Part shown: piece by piece, positions 23,653 to 30,286 of the stretch | Layout of the letters: each line of letters begins with the position of its first letter | How positions within the stretch are numbered: position 1 is the stretch's first letter | NCBI GenBank assembly: GCA_009783415.1 | Contig: WRHF01000003.1 | Span: 1-35,649 of the forward strand | Source: Clostridiales bacterium | GTDB taxonomy: Bacteria > Bacillota > Dehalobacteriia > UBA4068 | Length of the DNA stretch: 35,649 bases | Direction of reading: 5' to 3' | Translations under genes and position numbers: made by a program | The notes under the pieces: model-generated | Told to the model about the DNA's origin: nothing | What the model saw: the letters and a program-made list of their open reading frames with translations, nothing else | The model's database searches: none

Positions 23653-24419
23653 TGGCCGGCCTTCAAAAGCAGGCAGCCGGCCTTTATCAACTGGAGCAGC
23701 TGGCTTTGGCCGATTCACCCTTGCATCGTCTTCATCCTCTAGCTAAGCTGCTTTCTACTCTGGTTTACTTGGTTGCGGTTATTTCCAGACCTCCCGGTGA
23801 GATCTTAACTCTTTTGCCCTTTGCCCTTTTCCCCGGCCTGTTGCTGGCTTTTTCCCGAATTTCTCCCAAGTATATCCTGGGGCGGGCGGTCCTGGTTTTG
23901 CCTTTTCCTCTTTTGGCCGGTCTGGGAAATCTATTTATTCTGAAGGATCCCGTCTATTATCTGGGTCTATTTGCGGTCAGTCAGGGAATGCTTTTTTTAC
24001 TTTCCTTGCTGCTAAAAGCCCTGTTTACCGTTTCCTCCCTGATTTTACTGATTGCCTGTACCAGCCTGCGGGATTTGGGCGGGCAATTACTGCGCCTGAA
24101 AATACCCAAGGCTTTTTGCCTGCAGCTATTTTTGACCTACCGCTACCTTTCCCTGCTTCTTTTGGAAGCAGGCGCTATGTTTCAAGCCTATCTATTGCGG
24201 GCCCCGGGCCAAAAGGGGATCAAAATCAAGGATATGGGCAGTTTTTTAGGGGCTTTGCTGCTGCGAAGCTTTGAACGGGCCAATCGCATTTATCAAGCTA
24301 TGCAATGCCGGGGTTTTGCCGATTTTGCCCCAAAGGGTTCAAACCGCAAATTGATCTTGGCGGATTGGATTTATCTGCTGGGTGTGTTTGGGGCTGCGGC
24401 GGGACTTGTTTTTTTGTAG
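23652..24419 (+). CDS. cbiQ: ECF transporter transmembrane subunit CbiQ
   Basis: CbiQ is the T component that couples ATP hydrolysis by CbiO to metal uptake through CbiM. The 255-aa protein starts with LADSPLHRLHPLAKLLSTL, typical of EcfT proteins, has about five membrane helices and carries the coupling motif AMQCRGFADF at about residue 215. Start and stop overlap with cbiM (TAATG) and imply translational coupling. The expected third gene, cbiO, does not follow; instead a 98-bp heptamer array begins at the cbiQ stop and the next gene is on the other strand. The ATPase must be supplied from elsewhere, or the operon has been cut. Confidence 0.9.
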   Translation: MAGLQKQAAGLYQLEQLALADSPLHRLHPLAKLLSTLVYLVAVISRPPGEILTLLPFALFPGLLLAFSRISPKYILGRAVLVLPFPLLAGLGNLFILKDPVYYLGLFAVSQGMLFLLSLLLKALFTVSSLILLIACTSLRDLGGQLLRLKIPKAFCLQLFLTYRYLSLLLLEAGAMFQAYLLRAPGQKGIKIKDMGSFLGALLLRSFERANRIYQAMQCRGFADFAPKGSNRKLILADWIYLLGVFGAAAGLVFL

Positions 24420-24513
24420 AGTGGAGTGTGGAGTGTGGAGTGTGTAGAGTGGAGTGTGGAGTGTGGAGAGTGAAGGGTGGAGAGTGAAGTGTTAAGAGTG
24501 GAGAGTGGAGTTT
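24416..24513. repeat. Heptanucleotide array A13, 14 units
   Basis: Fourteen consecutive 7-bp units, mostly GGAGTGT, GGAGAGT and GTAGAGT, keep phase for 98 bp from the cbiQ stop codon. It is the longest array in the window. The run of GG every 7 bp could permit two-layer G-quadruplexes on the + strand. Confidence 0.95.
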
Positions 24514-24520
24514 GTTTGTT

Positions 24521-25594
24521 TTAGGTGATTTCGAATATATTGCTGTATACCCACAGTGCTGGATATACTAGGCTTAAGTCATTGATTCCCATTTGGAAAA
24601 CTCTGCCTGTCATCCAGAGATTAGAGGCATAATTACTGTTATTTCCCGGAGAACGCAACCATATTCCGTAATAGCCTGCAACATCAGGAGAGAACGCTAT
24701 TTTGGCAAAATTACTTTGGGCAATTGTATTGCTCGGCGTATTTACACCGCCGTCCCATGCATATTCAAGAGAAATGAAATTGGCGGCTTCACCATAACTC
24801 AAAGCGAATGCTACATCATAACCTACGCCATCATGCTGATCGACCGGTTTGCTGATCCCATTATTTATTCCTGCCGGAACAGGACCGGAACCGATTGCCG
24901 AAAGCGCGGTGTTCTGTACGGTGTAGTCACGCAGGACTGCATCAGCAGGCAAGTTGTCTGCCGCCGCAGGAGCTATTCCTCTGAACCATTCATTGATTTT
25001 ATTGCGCAGGTAGGAAGGCGCGTAATTATTATTGATTCCGAAGATGACTCTTTGCCAAAAAGGATCACCATAATCGTTTGCTTGGGTGTATGTGTTAATA
25101 AAGTTTTTGCGTATGATCAGAGAAAAATCGCCGTTTCGGGCGATTTCGATCCAGTCAGAAGAGTCGCCTACCTTGCCGCCTTCGAGAGTCTCTCCATCCA
25201 CACCAATAGTTGTGCCATCTTCTTCGCCTCCGCCTCCGTTACCTCCGTTACCGCCGTTATTGCCGTTGCCGTTATTGGCGGAGTCATTCGCTGTCTTAAA
25301 ATAGGCATTCAAGGCAGTAGACATCTTCGCAAACAAAAATATCTGATTCAGGGATATCTTTTCCAGCATATCCTTTACACTTTCATTTACTTCGATTATT
25401 TCAGCGATAGAAGAGGGTTGTACAGCGTTGTTTGCTCCTTCAAGAGTTCCTAAAACATATTGGATTTTCTCACCCTCTGCGTTGATAATATGACTAAGCC
25501 CAAGTTCTTCCATCGCAATGGAAGTAAGGATTTGGGATAGCGAATCTTCTATTTCATAACTTTCCGATCTTGGCGGAAATTTTGCCATTGACAT
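24521..25594 (-). CDS. Surface-display type protein with Gly/Asn linker and DUF6273-like domain
   Basis: The 357-aa protein has three parts. Residues 1-95 (SQILTSIAMEELGLSHIINA, EGEKIQYVLG) match an N-terminal module common in clostridial spore-surface and collagen-like proteins. Residues 104-122 are a flexible Gly/Asn linker (NGNGNNGGNGGNGGGGEE). Residues 140-357 look like a DUF6273-type, C-type-lectin-like domain, with SYGEAANF, GIWLRSPGNN and LVYPALWV near the end. No signal peptide is seen, so assembly onto a spore coat or exosporium is a reasonable guess. AAGGAGG precedes the ATG. It is a single gene enclosed by arrays A13 and, beyond its upstream region, A14, which run in opposite orientation. 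Function unknown. Confidence 0.65.
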   Translation of the reverse strand: MSMAKFPPRSESYEIEDSLSQILTSIAMEELGLSHIINAEGEKIQYVLGTLEGANNAVQPSSIAEIIEVNESVKDMLEKISLNQIFLFAKMSTALNAYFKTANDSANNGNGNNGGNGGNGGGGEEDGTTIGVDGETLEGGKVGDSSDWIEIARNGDFSLIIRKNFINTYTQANDYGDPFWQRVIFGINNNYAPSYLRNKINEWFRGIAPAAADNLPADAVLRDYTVQNTALSAIGSGPVPAGINNGISKPVDQHDGVGYDVAFALSYGEAANFISLEYAWDGGVNTPSNTIAQSNFAKIAFSPDVAGYYGIWLRSPGNNSNYASNLWMTGRVFQMGINDLSLVYPALWVYSNIFEIT

Positions 25595-25769
25595 AGTATG
25601 TCCTCCTTAAGTTTTTAGAGGCGTCCTTAGAGTACATATTATGAATTGATCGGACAAAATGTTACAAGCCTTTGGATTCGCAATGGTATAAGACAACCCG
25701 CTACCAGTTAGGAACTTACTCCCGAAATTCTGCGTAAAATAGCAAAATTTTCGTGCCGCCATATTCCTA

Positions 25770-25812
25770 CTCAAAACACAACACTCAAAACTCAACACTC
25801 CGGCTTGTCCGG
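25770..25812. repeat. Heptanucleotide array A14 plus CCGG hairpin
   Basis: CTCAAAA, CACAACA, CTCAAAA and CTCAACA run in 7-bp phase (25770-25800) and abut the hairpin CCGG-CTTGT-CCGG (25800-25812), the reverse complement of the one beside A4. The hairpin ends one base from the stop codon of the FAD oxidoreductase. The stretch 25595-25769 should hold the promoter of the display-type gene; I see no other gene in it. Confidence 0.75.
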
Positions 25813-25813
25813 G

Positions 25814-27469
25814 TCAAGGCTTGTCCACAAGTGCAGCGGCATTATTAACAAGCAGGGTGCGGACTGCATTTATATCTGTTTGGTTGAAATTCAAGGGGTG
25901 TTTTGAATTATTAATGGCATAGGCGGCGGCTATCCCGGCGGCATCCCCCAGTACGCAAAGATTGGGAATGACCCGGATCTCCGACCAGCCCAGGGCGGAT
26001 ACTCCTGCTGCGTATCCGGGCAGGAGCAGATTTGCTACATAATTGGTCGTCAATGCCTTATAGGGTACATAAACAGGGTGGTCGGGTTTGCTTGAGCCTA
26101 TTCCGACCGCATCTTGTCTCAATTTTTCCGTAACCTCATGGCTCCAGATATAATTGCCGCAGTTATCCAGTAAATCCTGGTGCTTATAGGCGTTGATATC
26201 CAAATAATAATAATTGAGGCCTATCCTTGCCGGATGCATTTCCTGGTCAGCGCCGGGTGTGATACTTGATCCGGCATTGCGGCAGGCATCTGTTGTCAGC
26301 TCATAATTTGAATTCTCCGTATCATTTCCCCTGATAGCGGAGTTTTTTGCCATATGTACGGTTTCGCGGATATACATTACCTGCCCGGTTAAAGGATAAT
26401 TGTTTTCCATGACAAATTGAACATTATTGAATCCGTCAAACTGGCGCAGAGCCTGCAAAAACTCGGCGGCATTGTTTTTAAGGAAATTTCTTGCCTCCAC
26501 CCAGGCCCTGTCCACGGTTTTGTAATCAGCTCGCATATCGGCGGGGAAGAGGGTTGTTTCCCGGGCGCGCTCATTGGGCCGGACATCCACGTTAAATACC
26601 AGGAAGGCATTGATCCACCATTGGTCTGTGTCCGGGCCGTTCCTTGCGGCATTCAATGGTTTGAGGGCATAACCTTGGGGCCTGTACTTATTATTAAAAT
26701 TTAAAATTACGGAATTATTTCTATATGCCTGATATCCGCCATAGGCGCCATTGAATTGGCCGGCCGGGTCCTCGGTAAAATCCATATATTTCCATTTATT
26801 GCCATCCGGCGTTTTTGTTTCAACACCTTTTACCATAAACATCAAAGTAGCAGCTTGCTGGCGGGCTTTGCCTGCCGGGCCTTTTTCATCATCATCCAAA
26901 AGCTCCGCCGGCCAATCATGGCGCCCGCTGGTTCCCGCAAAATTAACAAGCCGGGCCAATCTGCCGTCATCGGAGGCATCAATAAATACACTCCCGGCAA
27001 CCGTCCTTCTGGTAGAGACATCCTTCCAACGGACATAGCCGCTGAGAGGATCCCTTTCGATGCCGCGCACGGTAACGGATGTCAAACGGTAGGGACTTGA
27101 TGCTACGGTAAAGCTTTCGATATCCTGGGCGTATAGGGGATAGATCTTTGTAGGGTAATTTTCAATACCGGCTTTGAGTAGGGCTGCCATGGCTTCTGTA
27201 TTATAAAATAATCCCTGTTGGGATCGCCACCAATTAAAGGTACCGCGGGTGGCATATTGCCCGGATTTGGGCGGGTATCCCTTGACATCAAAATAATTCT
27301 GCCCCCCGGCTGTCCCGATCCCTCCCAGCATAGGTTCGATCCCGTCCGCCATTTTACTGACATCCGGCACTATCAGACCTACCGTTTTACCCGAACCAAT
27401 ATTAGCAGCCGCTTTAGCAGCCGCTGCAACCCCGGCAAATGTCCCGCCATAGATCACAATATCAGCCAT
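25814..27469 (-). CDS. FAD-dependent oxidoreductase (FAD_oxidored family)
   Basis: The 551-aa protein has an N-terminal dinucleotide-binding motif (VIYGGTFAGVAAAAKAA) and the family motifs MLGGIGTAGGQNYFDVKGYP and FIDASDDGRLARLVNFAG, the latter equivalent to the usual DATGDGDLA. Near the C-terminus LCVLGDAAGIAAAYAI completes the FAD site. These features place it with the FAD_oxidored proteins often annotated as xanthan lyase-like or fumarate-reductase-like. The substrate is unknown. No signal peptide or Fe-S motif is seen, so it is probably cytoplasmic. GGAGGTG precedes the ATG. It lies 39 nt downstream of the ATP-binding regulator gene on the same strand, which may control or accompany it. 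Confidence 0.85.
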   Translation of the reverse strand: MADIVIYGGTFAGVAAAAKAAANIGSGKTVGLIVPDVSKMADGIEPMLGGIGTAGGQNYFDVKGYPPKSGQYATRGTFNWWRSQQGLFYNTEAMAALLKAGIENYPTKIYPLYAQDIESFTVASSPYRLTSVTVRGIERDPLSGYVRWKDVSTRRTVAGSVFIDASDDGRLARLVNFAGTSGRHDWPAELLDDDEKGPAGKARQQAATLMFMVKGVETKTPDGNKWKYMDFTEDPAGQFNGAYGGYQAYRNNSVILNFNNKYRPQGYALKPLNAARNGPDTDQWWINAFLVFNVDVRPNERARETTLFPADMRADYKTVDRAWVEARNFLKNNAAEFLQALRQFDGFNNVQFVMENNYPLTGQVMYIRETVHMAKNSAIRGNDTENSNYELTTDACRNAGSSITPGADQEMHPARIGLNYYYLDINAYKHQDLLDNCGNYIWSHEVTEKLRQDAVGIGSSKPDHPVYVPYKALTTNYVANLLLPGYAAGVSALGWSEIRVIPNLCVLGDAAGIAAAYAINNSKHPLNFNQTDINAVRTLLVNNAAALVDKP

Positions 27470-27508
27470 TTTTACACCTCCATCTTATCAATTCGCAATT
27501 ATGGCCAT

Positions 27509-28951
27509 TTATTGCCTGCTTGCATATGTCTGCTTCGAACTTTTTGGTTTATCCGGCAACGTCAAACGCAGTAATCCTGCATTCACCAATGGCTGAATAA
27601 CTCCGTTCATGGTATGGGTTCGGGAAAAGCCTGTAAATGTGGTTATTTCTTCCCTTGTTTTTGGTATATTACAGAATTCAAGGAGTTCTTTTTGCAGCGT
27701 TTCTCTGCTTCGTTTGTTTTCTGCCTGAAAAATATTATTTTTAAAGATGACTTTAAATTCTCCGCGGCGCACCTCAAAAACCGGCGCAGGGATACCTGCC
27801 TTTGCGCATTCGGAGCGTATTGTGGGGATGCCGGAATAACGGTTTTCCGTCACATCCAATAATTCCAAAATATTTGCCAGCGCGGAGTTTCGCGTATCGG
27901 GGCGCACCTTGCCCAGGGAGTCAATCGTTATTTTTCCATATAGCCCGCCGCTGTTGATGATCTCCATCCGGTCCCGGTACATTTCTATGCGTACTGGTAT
28001 ATTTTGGGAATGAACGCTGTAGTCACGGTGTACCAGGGCATTTAGAACCGCCTCCCTGACTGCTTTAGGCGGGTATTCCAATTTATCACGGCGCTTGCCA
28101 TCGTCATCAATAATAGTTTTATTACGGCTATTTCTGCGCACAAAATCAACAGCAGGCTCTATCATATCGGGAATGGACCCGGTAATGCGCTGATTATCTA
28201 TAAACCGTTCATCATCATCCCCCAAATCGCCCATTAACAGGCCGGGCAGGGAAACGGCGGTGATACAGAGCTGCGGGAAATAACCCTGGGGGTATTTGGA
28301 AAAGGACATGATCCCCGCAATAGTAGGCACACCCTCGGCAGTTACTCCCATCAGCTCCATGATCTCGTCATCAGGCACACTTTCGGCCAGATTCTTCCGC
28401 TCTCTCTTTACGGCGGCTAAATAATTGTTAAATTTTACCTCATCAAATAAAGATAACTTAGCCTTTTCCACCCGGCGCAAATCGTCCTGAACTTGTTTGC
28501 GGAAGGCTTCATAGCTGTAAATCTCATATTCACTAATAGGCTCATCCGATTCACACACCCGGACATAAGAGCCTTTGATTTTGCCGACGCCCCGATAATA
28601 AACAGGACGCTCCGAAATATCCACCGCCGGGATTTCTGCCGAAACAATCATTTCTCCATCCATCTCGGCAACAGTAAAAAGAGGCCGCACCTGAGGCTCC
28701 ATTTGCTTACACTGCTCGGTAACCTTCTTCTGCAGATCCTGAGCATCATAAACCCCCACAAGCTTAAATTTCTCTTTCTCATCCAAGCCAAAAAGAATGA
28801 TCCCCCCGTCATCCTGATTAGAAAAGCCGGACAAAGTTCCATACAGCTTGGTTGGGCAACCGCCCTGCGCAGCTTTTACTTCAATCGTTTGCGTTTCGCA
28901 TTGGATCCTTTGGATGCGTTTAGCTAAGGCAATTAAATCAGCCTCTTGCAT
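27509..28951 (-). CDS. AlbA_2/Schlafen-type ATP-binding putative transcriptional regulator
   Basis: The 480-aa protein belongs to the COG2865-type family. Its N-terminal AlbA_2 (Schlafen AAA_4) domain shows EVKAAQGGCPTKLYGTLSGF, quoted in part as EVKAAQGG, then DDGGIILFGLDE. The middle and C-terminal part has REAVLNALVHRDYSVHSQ and MEIINSGGLYG, a GHKL-like nucleotide site, followed by a winged-helix-like end (TREEITTFTGFSRT). Such proteins are common in accessory regions and are linked to regulation or defence, but no target is evident. AAGGAGG lies 7 nt before the ATG. The FAD oxidoreductase follows after 39 nt, suggesting a two-gene operon. Confidence 0.8.
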   Translation of the reverse strand: MQEADLIALAKRIQRIQCETQTIEVKAAQGGCPTKLYGTLSGFSNQDDGGIILFGLDEKEKFKLVGVYDAQDLQKKVTEQCKQMEPQVRPLFTVAEMDGEMIVSAEIPAVDISERPVYYRGVGKIKGSYVRVCESDEPISEYEIYSYEAFRKQVQDDLRRVEKAKLSLFDEVKFNNYLAAVKRERKNLAESVPDDEIMELMGVTAEGVPTIAGIMSFSKYPQGYFPQLCITAVSLPGLLMGDLGDDDERFIDNQRITGSIPDMIEPAVDFVRRNSRNKTIIDDDGKRRDKLEYPPKAVREAVLNALVHRDYSVHSQNIPVRIEMYRDRMEIINSGGLYGKITIDSLGKVRPDTRNSALANILELLDVTENRYSGIPTIRSECAKAGIPAPVFEVRRGEFKVIFKNNIFQAENKRSRETLQKELLEFCNIPKTREEITTFTGFSRTHTMNGVIQPLVNAGLLRLTLPDKPKSSKQTYASRQ

Positions 28952-29156
28952 GTTAATCCCTCCTTGTTTTTACCAGTGTAGCAAAAAAATAAGGGGATGT
29001 CAAGAAAAATTATAACTAAATCTGCCATTATGATAACATAATTTAAATTTATGATAATAATTCCGAGGATAAAATAAAAAATATTTAAGGCATAGTAACT
29101 GTTATTATCTTTACTTCGTTTCATCAAGTTCTTTAATGCAACAAGGGGTGGCAGCA

Positions 29157-29219
29157 ATGGATAAGAATATTTCCTCTGTTATCGCAATGATAACCCCTGT
29201 TGGGAAGGGTTACACATGA
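29157..29219 (+). CDS. Possible 20-residue ORF ahead of the first two-hairpin element
   Basis: ATG at 29157 has a good Shine-Dalgarno sequence (AAGGGGTGG, 5 nt) and encodes 20 residues (MDKNISSVIAMITPVGKG then YT). Its stop overlaps the start of a second tiny ORF (ATGA). It may be a leader peptide or a remnant. Within the 553-bp gap 28952-29504, sequence before 29150 is AT-rich with nothing I recognise. Confidence 0.25.
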   Translation: MDKNISSVIAMITPVGKGYT

Positions 29220-29275
29220 CAGGCCCGCTGTATACCATCGACAGTATTGATGAGTATATTAAAAACCACGTATAA
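29216..29275 (+). CDS. Possible 19-residue ORF overlapping the preceding one
   Basis: ATG at 29216 overlaps the previous TGA (ATGA) and follows GAAGGG by 6 nt. It encodes MTGPLYTIDSIDEYIKNHV. The first two-hairpin element starts directly after its stop. The layout, short coding unit then hairpins, parallels the toxin-antitoxin genes then hairpins downstream, so it may be the remnant of an older module. Confidence 0.25.
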   Translation: MTGPLYTIDSIDEYIKNHV

Positions 29276-29276
29276 A

Positions 29277-29443
29277 GCTAACTTACAGAGGTTAATGTTC
29301 ATTTTGAGCATCAACCTCTGTGAGTTGATTTTTCCTCTTCTAGATATTAGCCACTGAGGTTCGAGCGAAGCATGAATTGGTAAAAATACCTCATCAACAG
29401 ACCTTTAGTCGGGTCTGTTGATGAGGTATTAAAACATGCTCTT
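29277..29443 (+). repeat. Two-hairpin element, copy 1
   Basis: Stem 1 is CTTACAGAGGTTAATGTTCA paired with TGAGCATCAACCTCTGTGAG around TTT (29282-29324; one mismatch, two G-T). It is followed by TTGATTTTTCCTCTTCT, a spacer with CGAGCGAAG, and stem 2, a perfect 19-bp stem starting AATACCTCATC and closing an 8-nt loop (about 29384-29431). Copy 2 at 30102-30262 shares the layout and the linker but differs in the stems by paired changes. Stem 1 plus the T-run could terminate transcription. Confidence 0.8.
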
Positions 29444-29452
29444 GAAAAATAC

Positions 29453-29481
29453 TTGATTCTGTCCTGCATATAGGGTATACT
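29453..29481 (+). promoter_or_regulatory. Sigma-A promoter of the toxin-antitoxin operon
   Basis: TTGATT (29453-29458) and TATACT (29476-29481) are 17 bp apart and precede the toxin start by about 24 nt. It lies right after the first two-hairpin element. Confidence 0.75.
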
Positions 29482-29504
29482 ATATCAAGAAGGAGCGTAG
29501 CCAT

Positions 29505-29852
29505 ATGAAAAGAGAATTCATAGCAACTACAGTTTTTGACAAGCGATGGAAAGGTTTGGATTTATCTGATGAAGATTTAAGTAGACTTGAAAACTACATC
29601 ATGGATAATCCTGCAGCGGGAAACATGATAGAAGGCACAGGAGGAGCGATAAAACTAAGATATGCCCTGCCTGGGCAAGGGAAGAGTGGTAGCGTTCGAG
29701 TTATTTTTATTGATATTATCAAAGCTGAAAAGGTATATTTTCTGACTTGTTATCCAAAATCAAGGCAGAATAACTTATCGGACAATGAAAAAGCAGCTAT
29801 CAAGGAAGTTGTCAAACGTGTACTGGAACGGGAAAGGGAGGTGTTGCAATGA
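29505..29852 (+). CDS. RelE/HigB-type toxin of a type II toxin-antitoxin pair
   Basis: The 115-aa protein matches the COG4737 branch of RelE-like toxins, usually mRNA interferases that act at the ribosome. Visible are GNMIEGTGGAIKLRYALPG, the GKSGSVRVIFIDI strand that corresponds to the family's GKSGGxRVIY, and YFLTCYPKSRQNNLSDNEK. The length is typical. AAGGAG precedes the ATG. The antitoxin-like gene follows with a 4-nt overlap (ATGA), the toxin-first order usual for HigBA-type pairs. The operon has its own promoter and is enclosed by two copies of a two-hairpin element. Confidence 0.85.
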   Translation: MKREFIATTVFDKRWKGLDLSDEDLSRLENYIMDNPAAGNMIEGTGGAIKLRYALPGQGKSGSVRVIFIDIIKAEKVYFLTCYPKSRQNNLSDNEKAAIKEVVKRVLEREREVLQ

Positions 29853-30055
29853 GTGATAACATCAGTGTTTTCGATGATATTATGCAAGCATTGAGTGAAG
29901 TAGAGGAACACCAAAAAGGTAACATTCAGCTAAAATCAACATTTGTCGAGCGCCCCGATGACGACATTGGATCTATGTTTGAACAATTGGAAGAGGGCGA
30001 TAAGCACCTCGTTATAGGCATGGTTAAGAGACTGCTTGTTGCAGGCAGTAGATAA
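29849..30055 (+). CDS. Antitoxin-like protein lacking the usual HTH domain
   Basis: The 68-aa product sits in the antitoxin position. Its first 35 residues (SVFDDIMQALSEVEEHQKG, then NIQLKST) match the toxin-binding N-terminus of XRE antitoxins that accompany COG4737 toxins. Where those proteins continue with a helix-turn-helix of about 60 residues, this one has DDDIGSMFEQLEEGDKHLVI and a short helix ending in VAGSR. It should therefore bind the toxin, if at all, without DNA-binding autoregulation through an HTH. Either a deletion has fused the two ends, or this is a minimal antitoxin. It ends 47 nt before the second two-hairpin element. Confidence 0.65.
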   Translation: MSDNISVFDDIMQALSEVEEHQKGNIQLKSTFVERPDDDIGSMFEQLEEGDKHLVIGMVKRLLVAGSR

Positions 30056-30101
30056 AGTGGGAAAGTTTGCATGTTGATGTGTACATCAGAAACTATGCTA
30101 A

Positions 30102-30262
30102 TAGGTAACTCAAAGAGGTTGAGTCTCATTTTGAGACTCAACCTCTTTGAGTTGATTTTTCCTCTTCTGGCTACTGGGATGCGAGCGAAGTATTTGTTGG
30201 CAAATTATCTAAATATCCCATCAGCAAACCTTTGAAAGAGTCTGCTGATGGGATATTTTATG
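30102..30262 (+). repeat. Two-hairpin element, copy 2
   Basis: Stem 1 is a perfect 22-bp stem, AACTCAAAGAGGTTGAG and onward, closing a TTT loop (30107-30153), followed by GATTTTTCCTCTTCT. GCGAGCGAAG lies in the spacer and stem 2 (AAATATCCCATCAGC with GCTGATGGGATATTT) at about 30209-30257. It lies directly after the toxin-antitoxin operon in the same orientation as copy 1. The rest of the gap to 30286 holds nothing further that I see. Confidence 0.8.
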
Positions 30263-30286
30263 TATGGAATAATTGTCCCCTGCAAT

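Noticed and set aside
24416-24513. CRISPR array
   Set aside because: Units of 7 bp without unique spacers and no cas genes in the window; none of the arrays has repeat-spacer structure.
24593-25453. 286-aa + strand ORF over the display-type gene
   Set aside because: The opposite strand has AAGGAGG, a sensible start and recognisable domains. The + strand ORF has no start signal and a composition typical of an antisense frame.
27488-27503. Heptamer array between the regulator and FAD oxidoreductase genes
   Set aside because: AATTCGC followed by AATTATG is at best two diverged units, too little to separate from chance.
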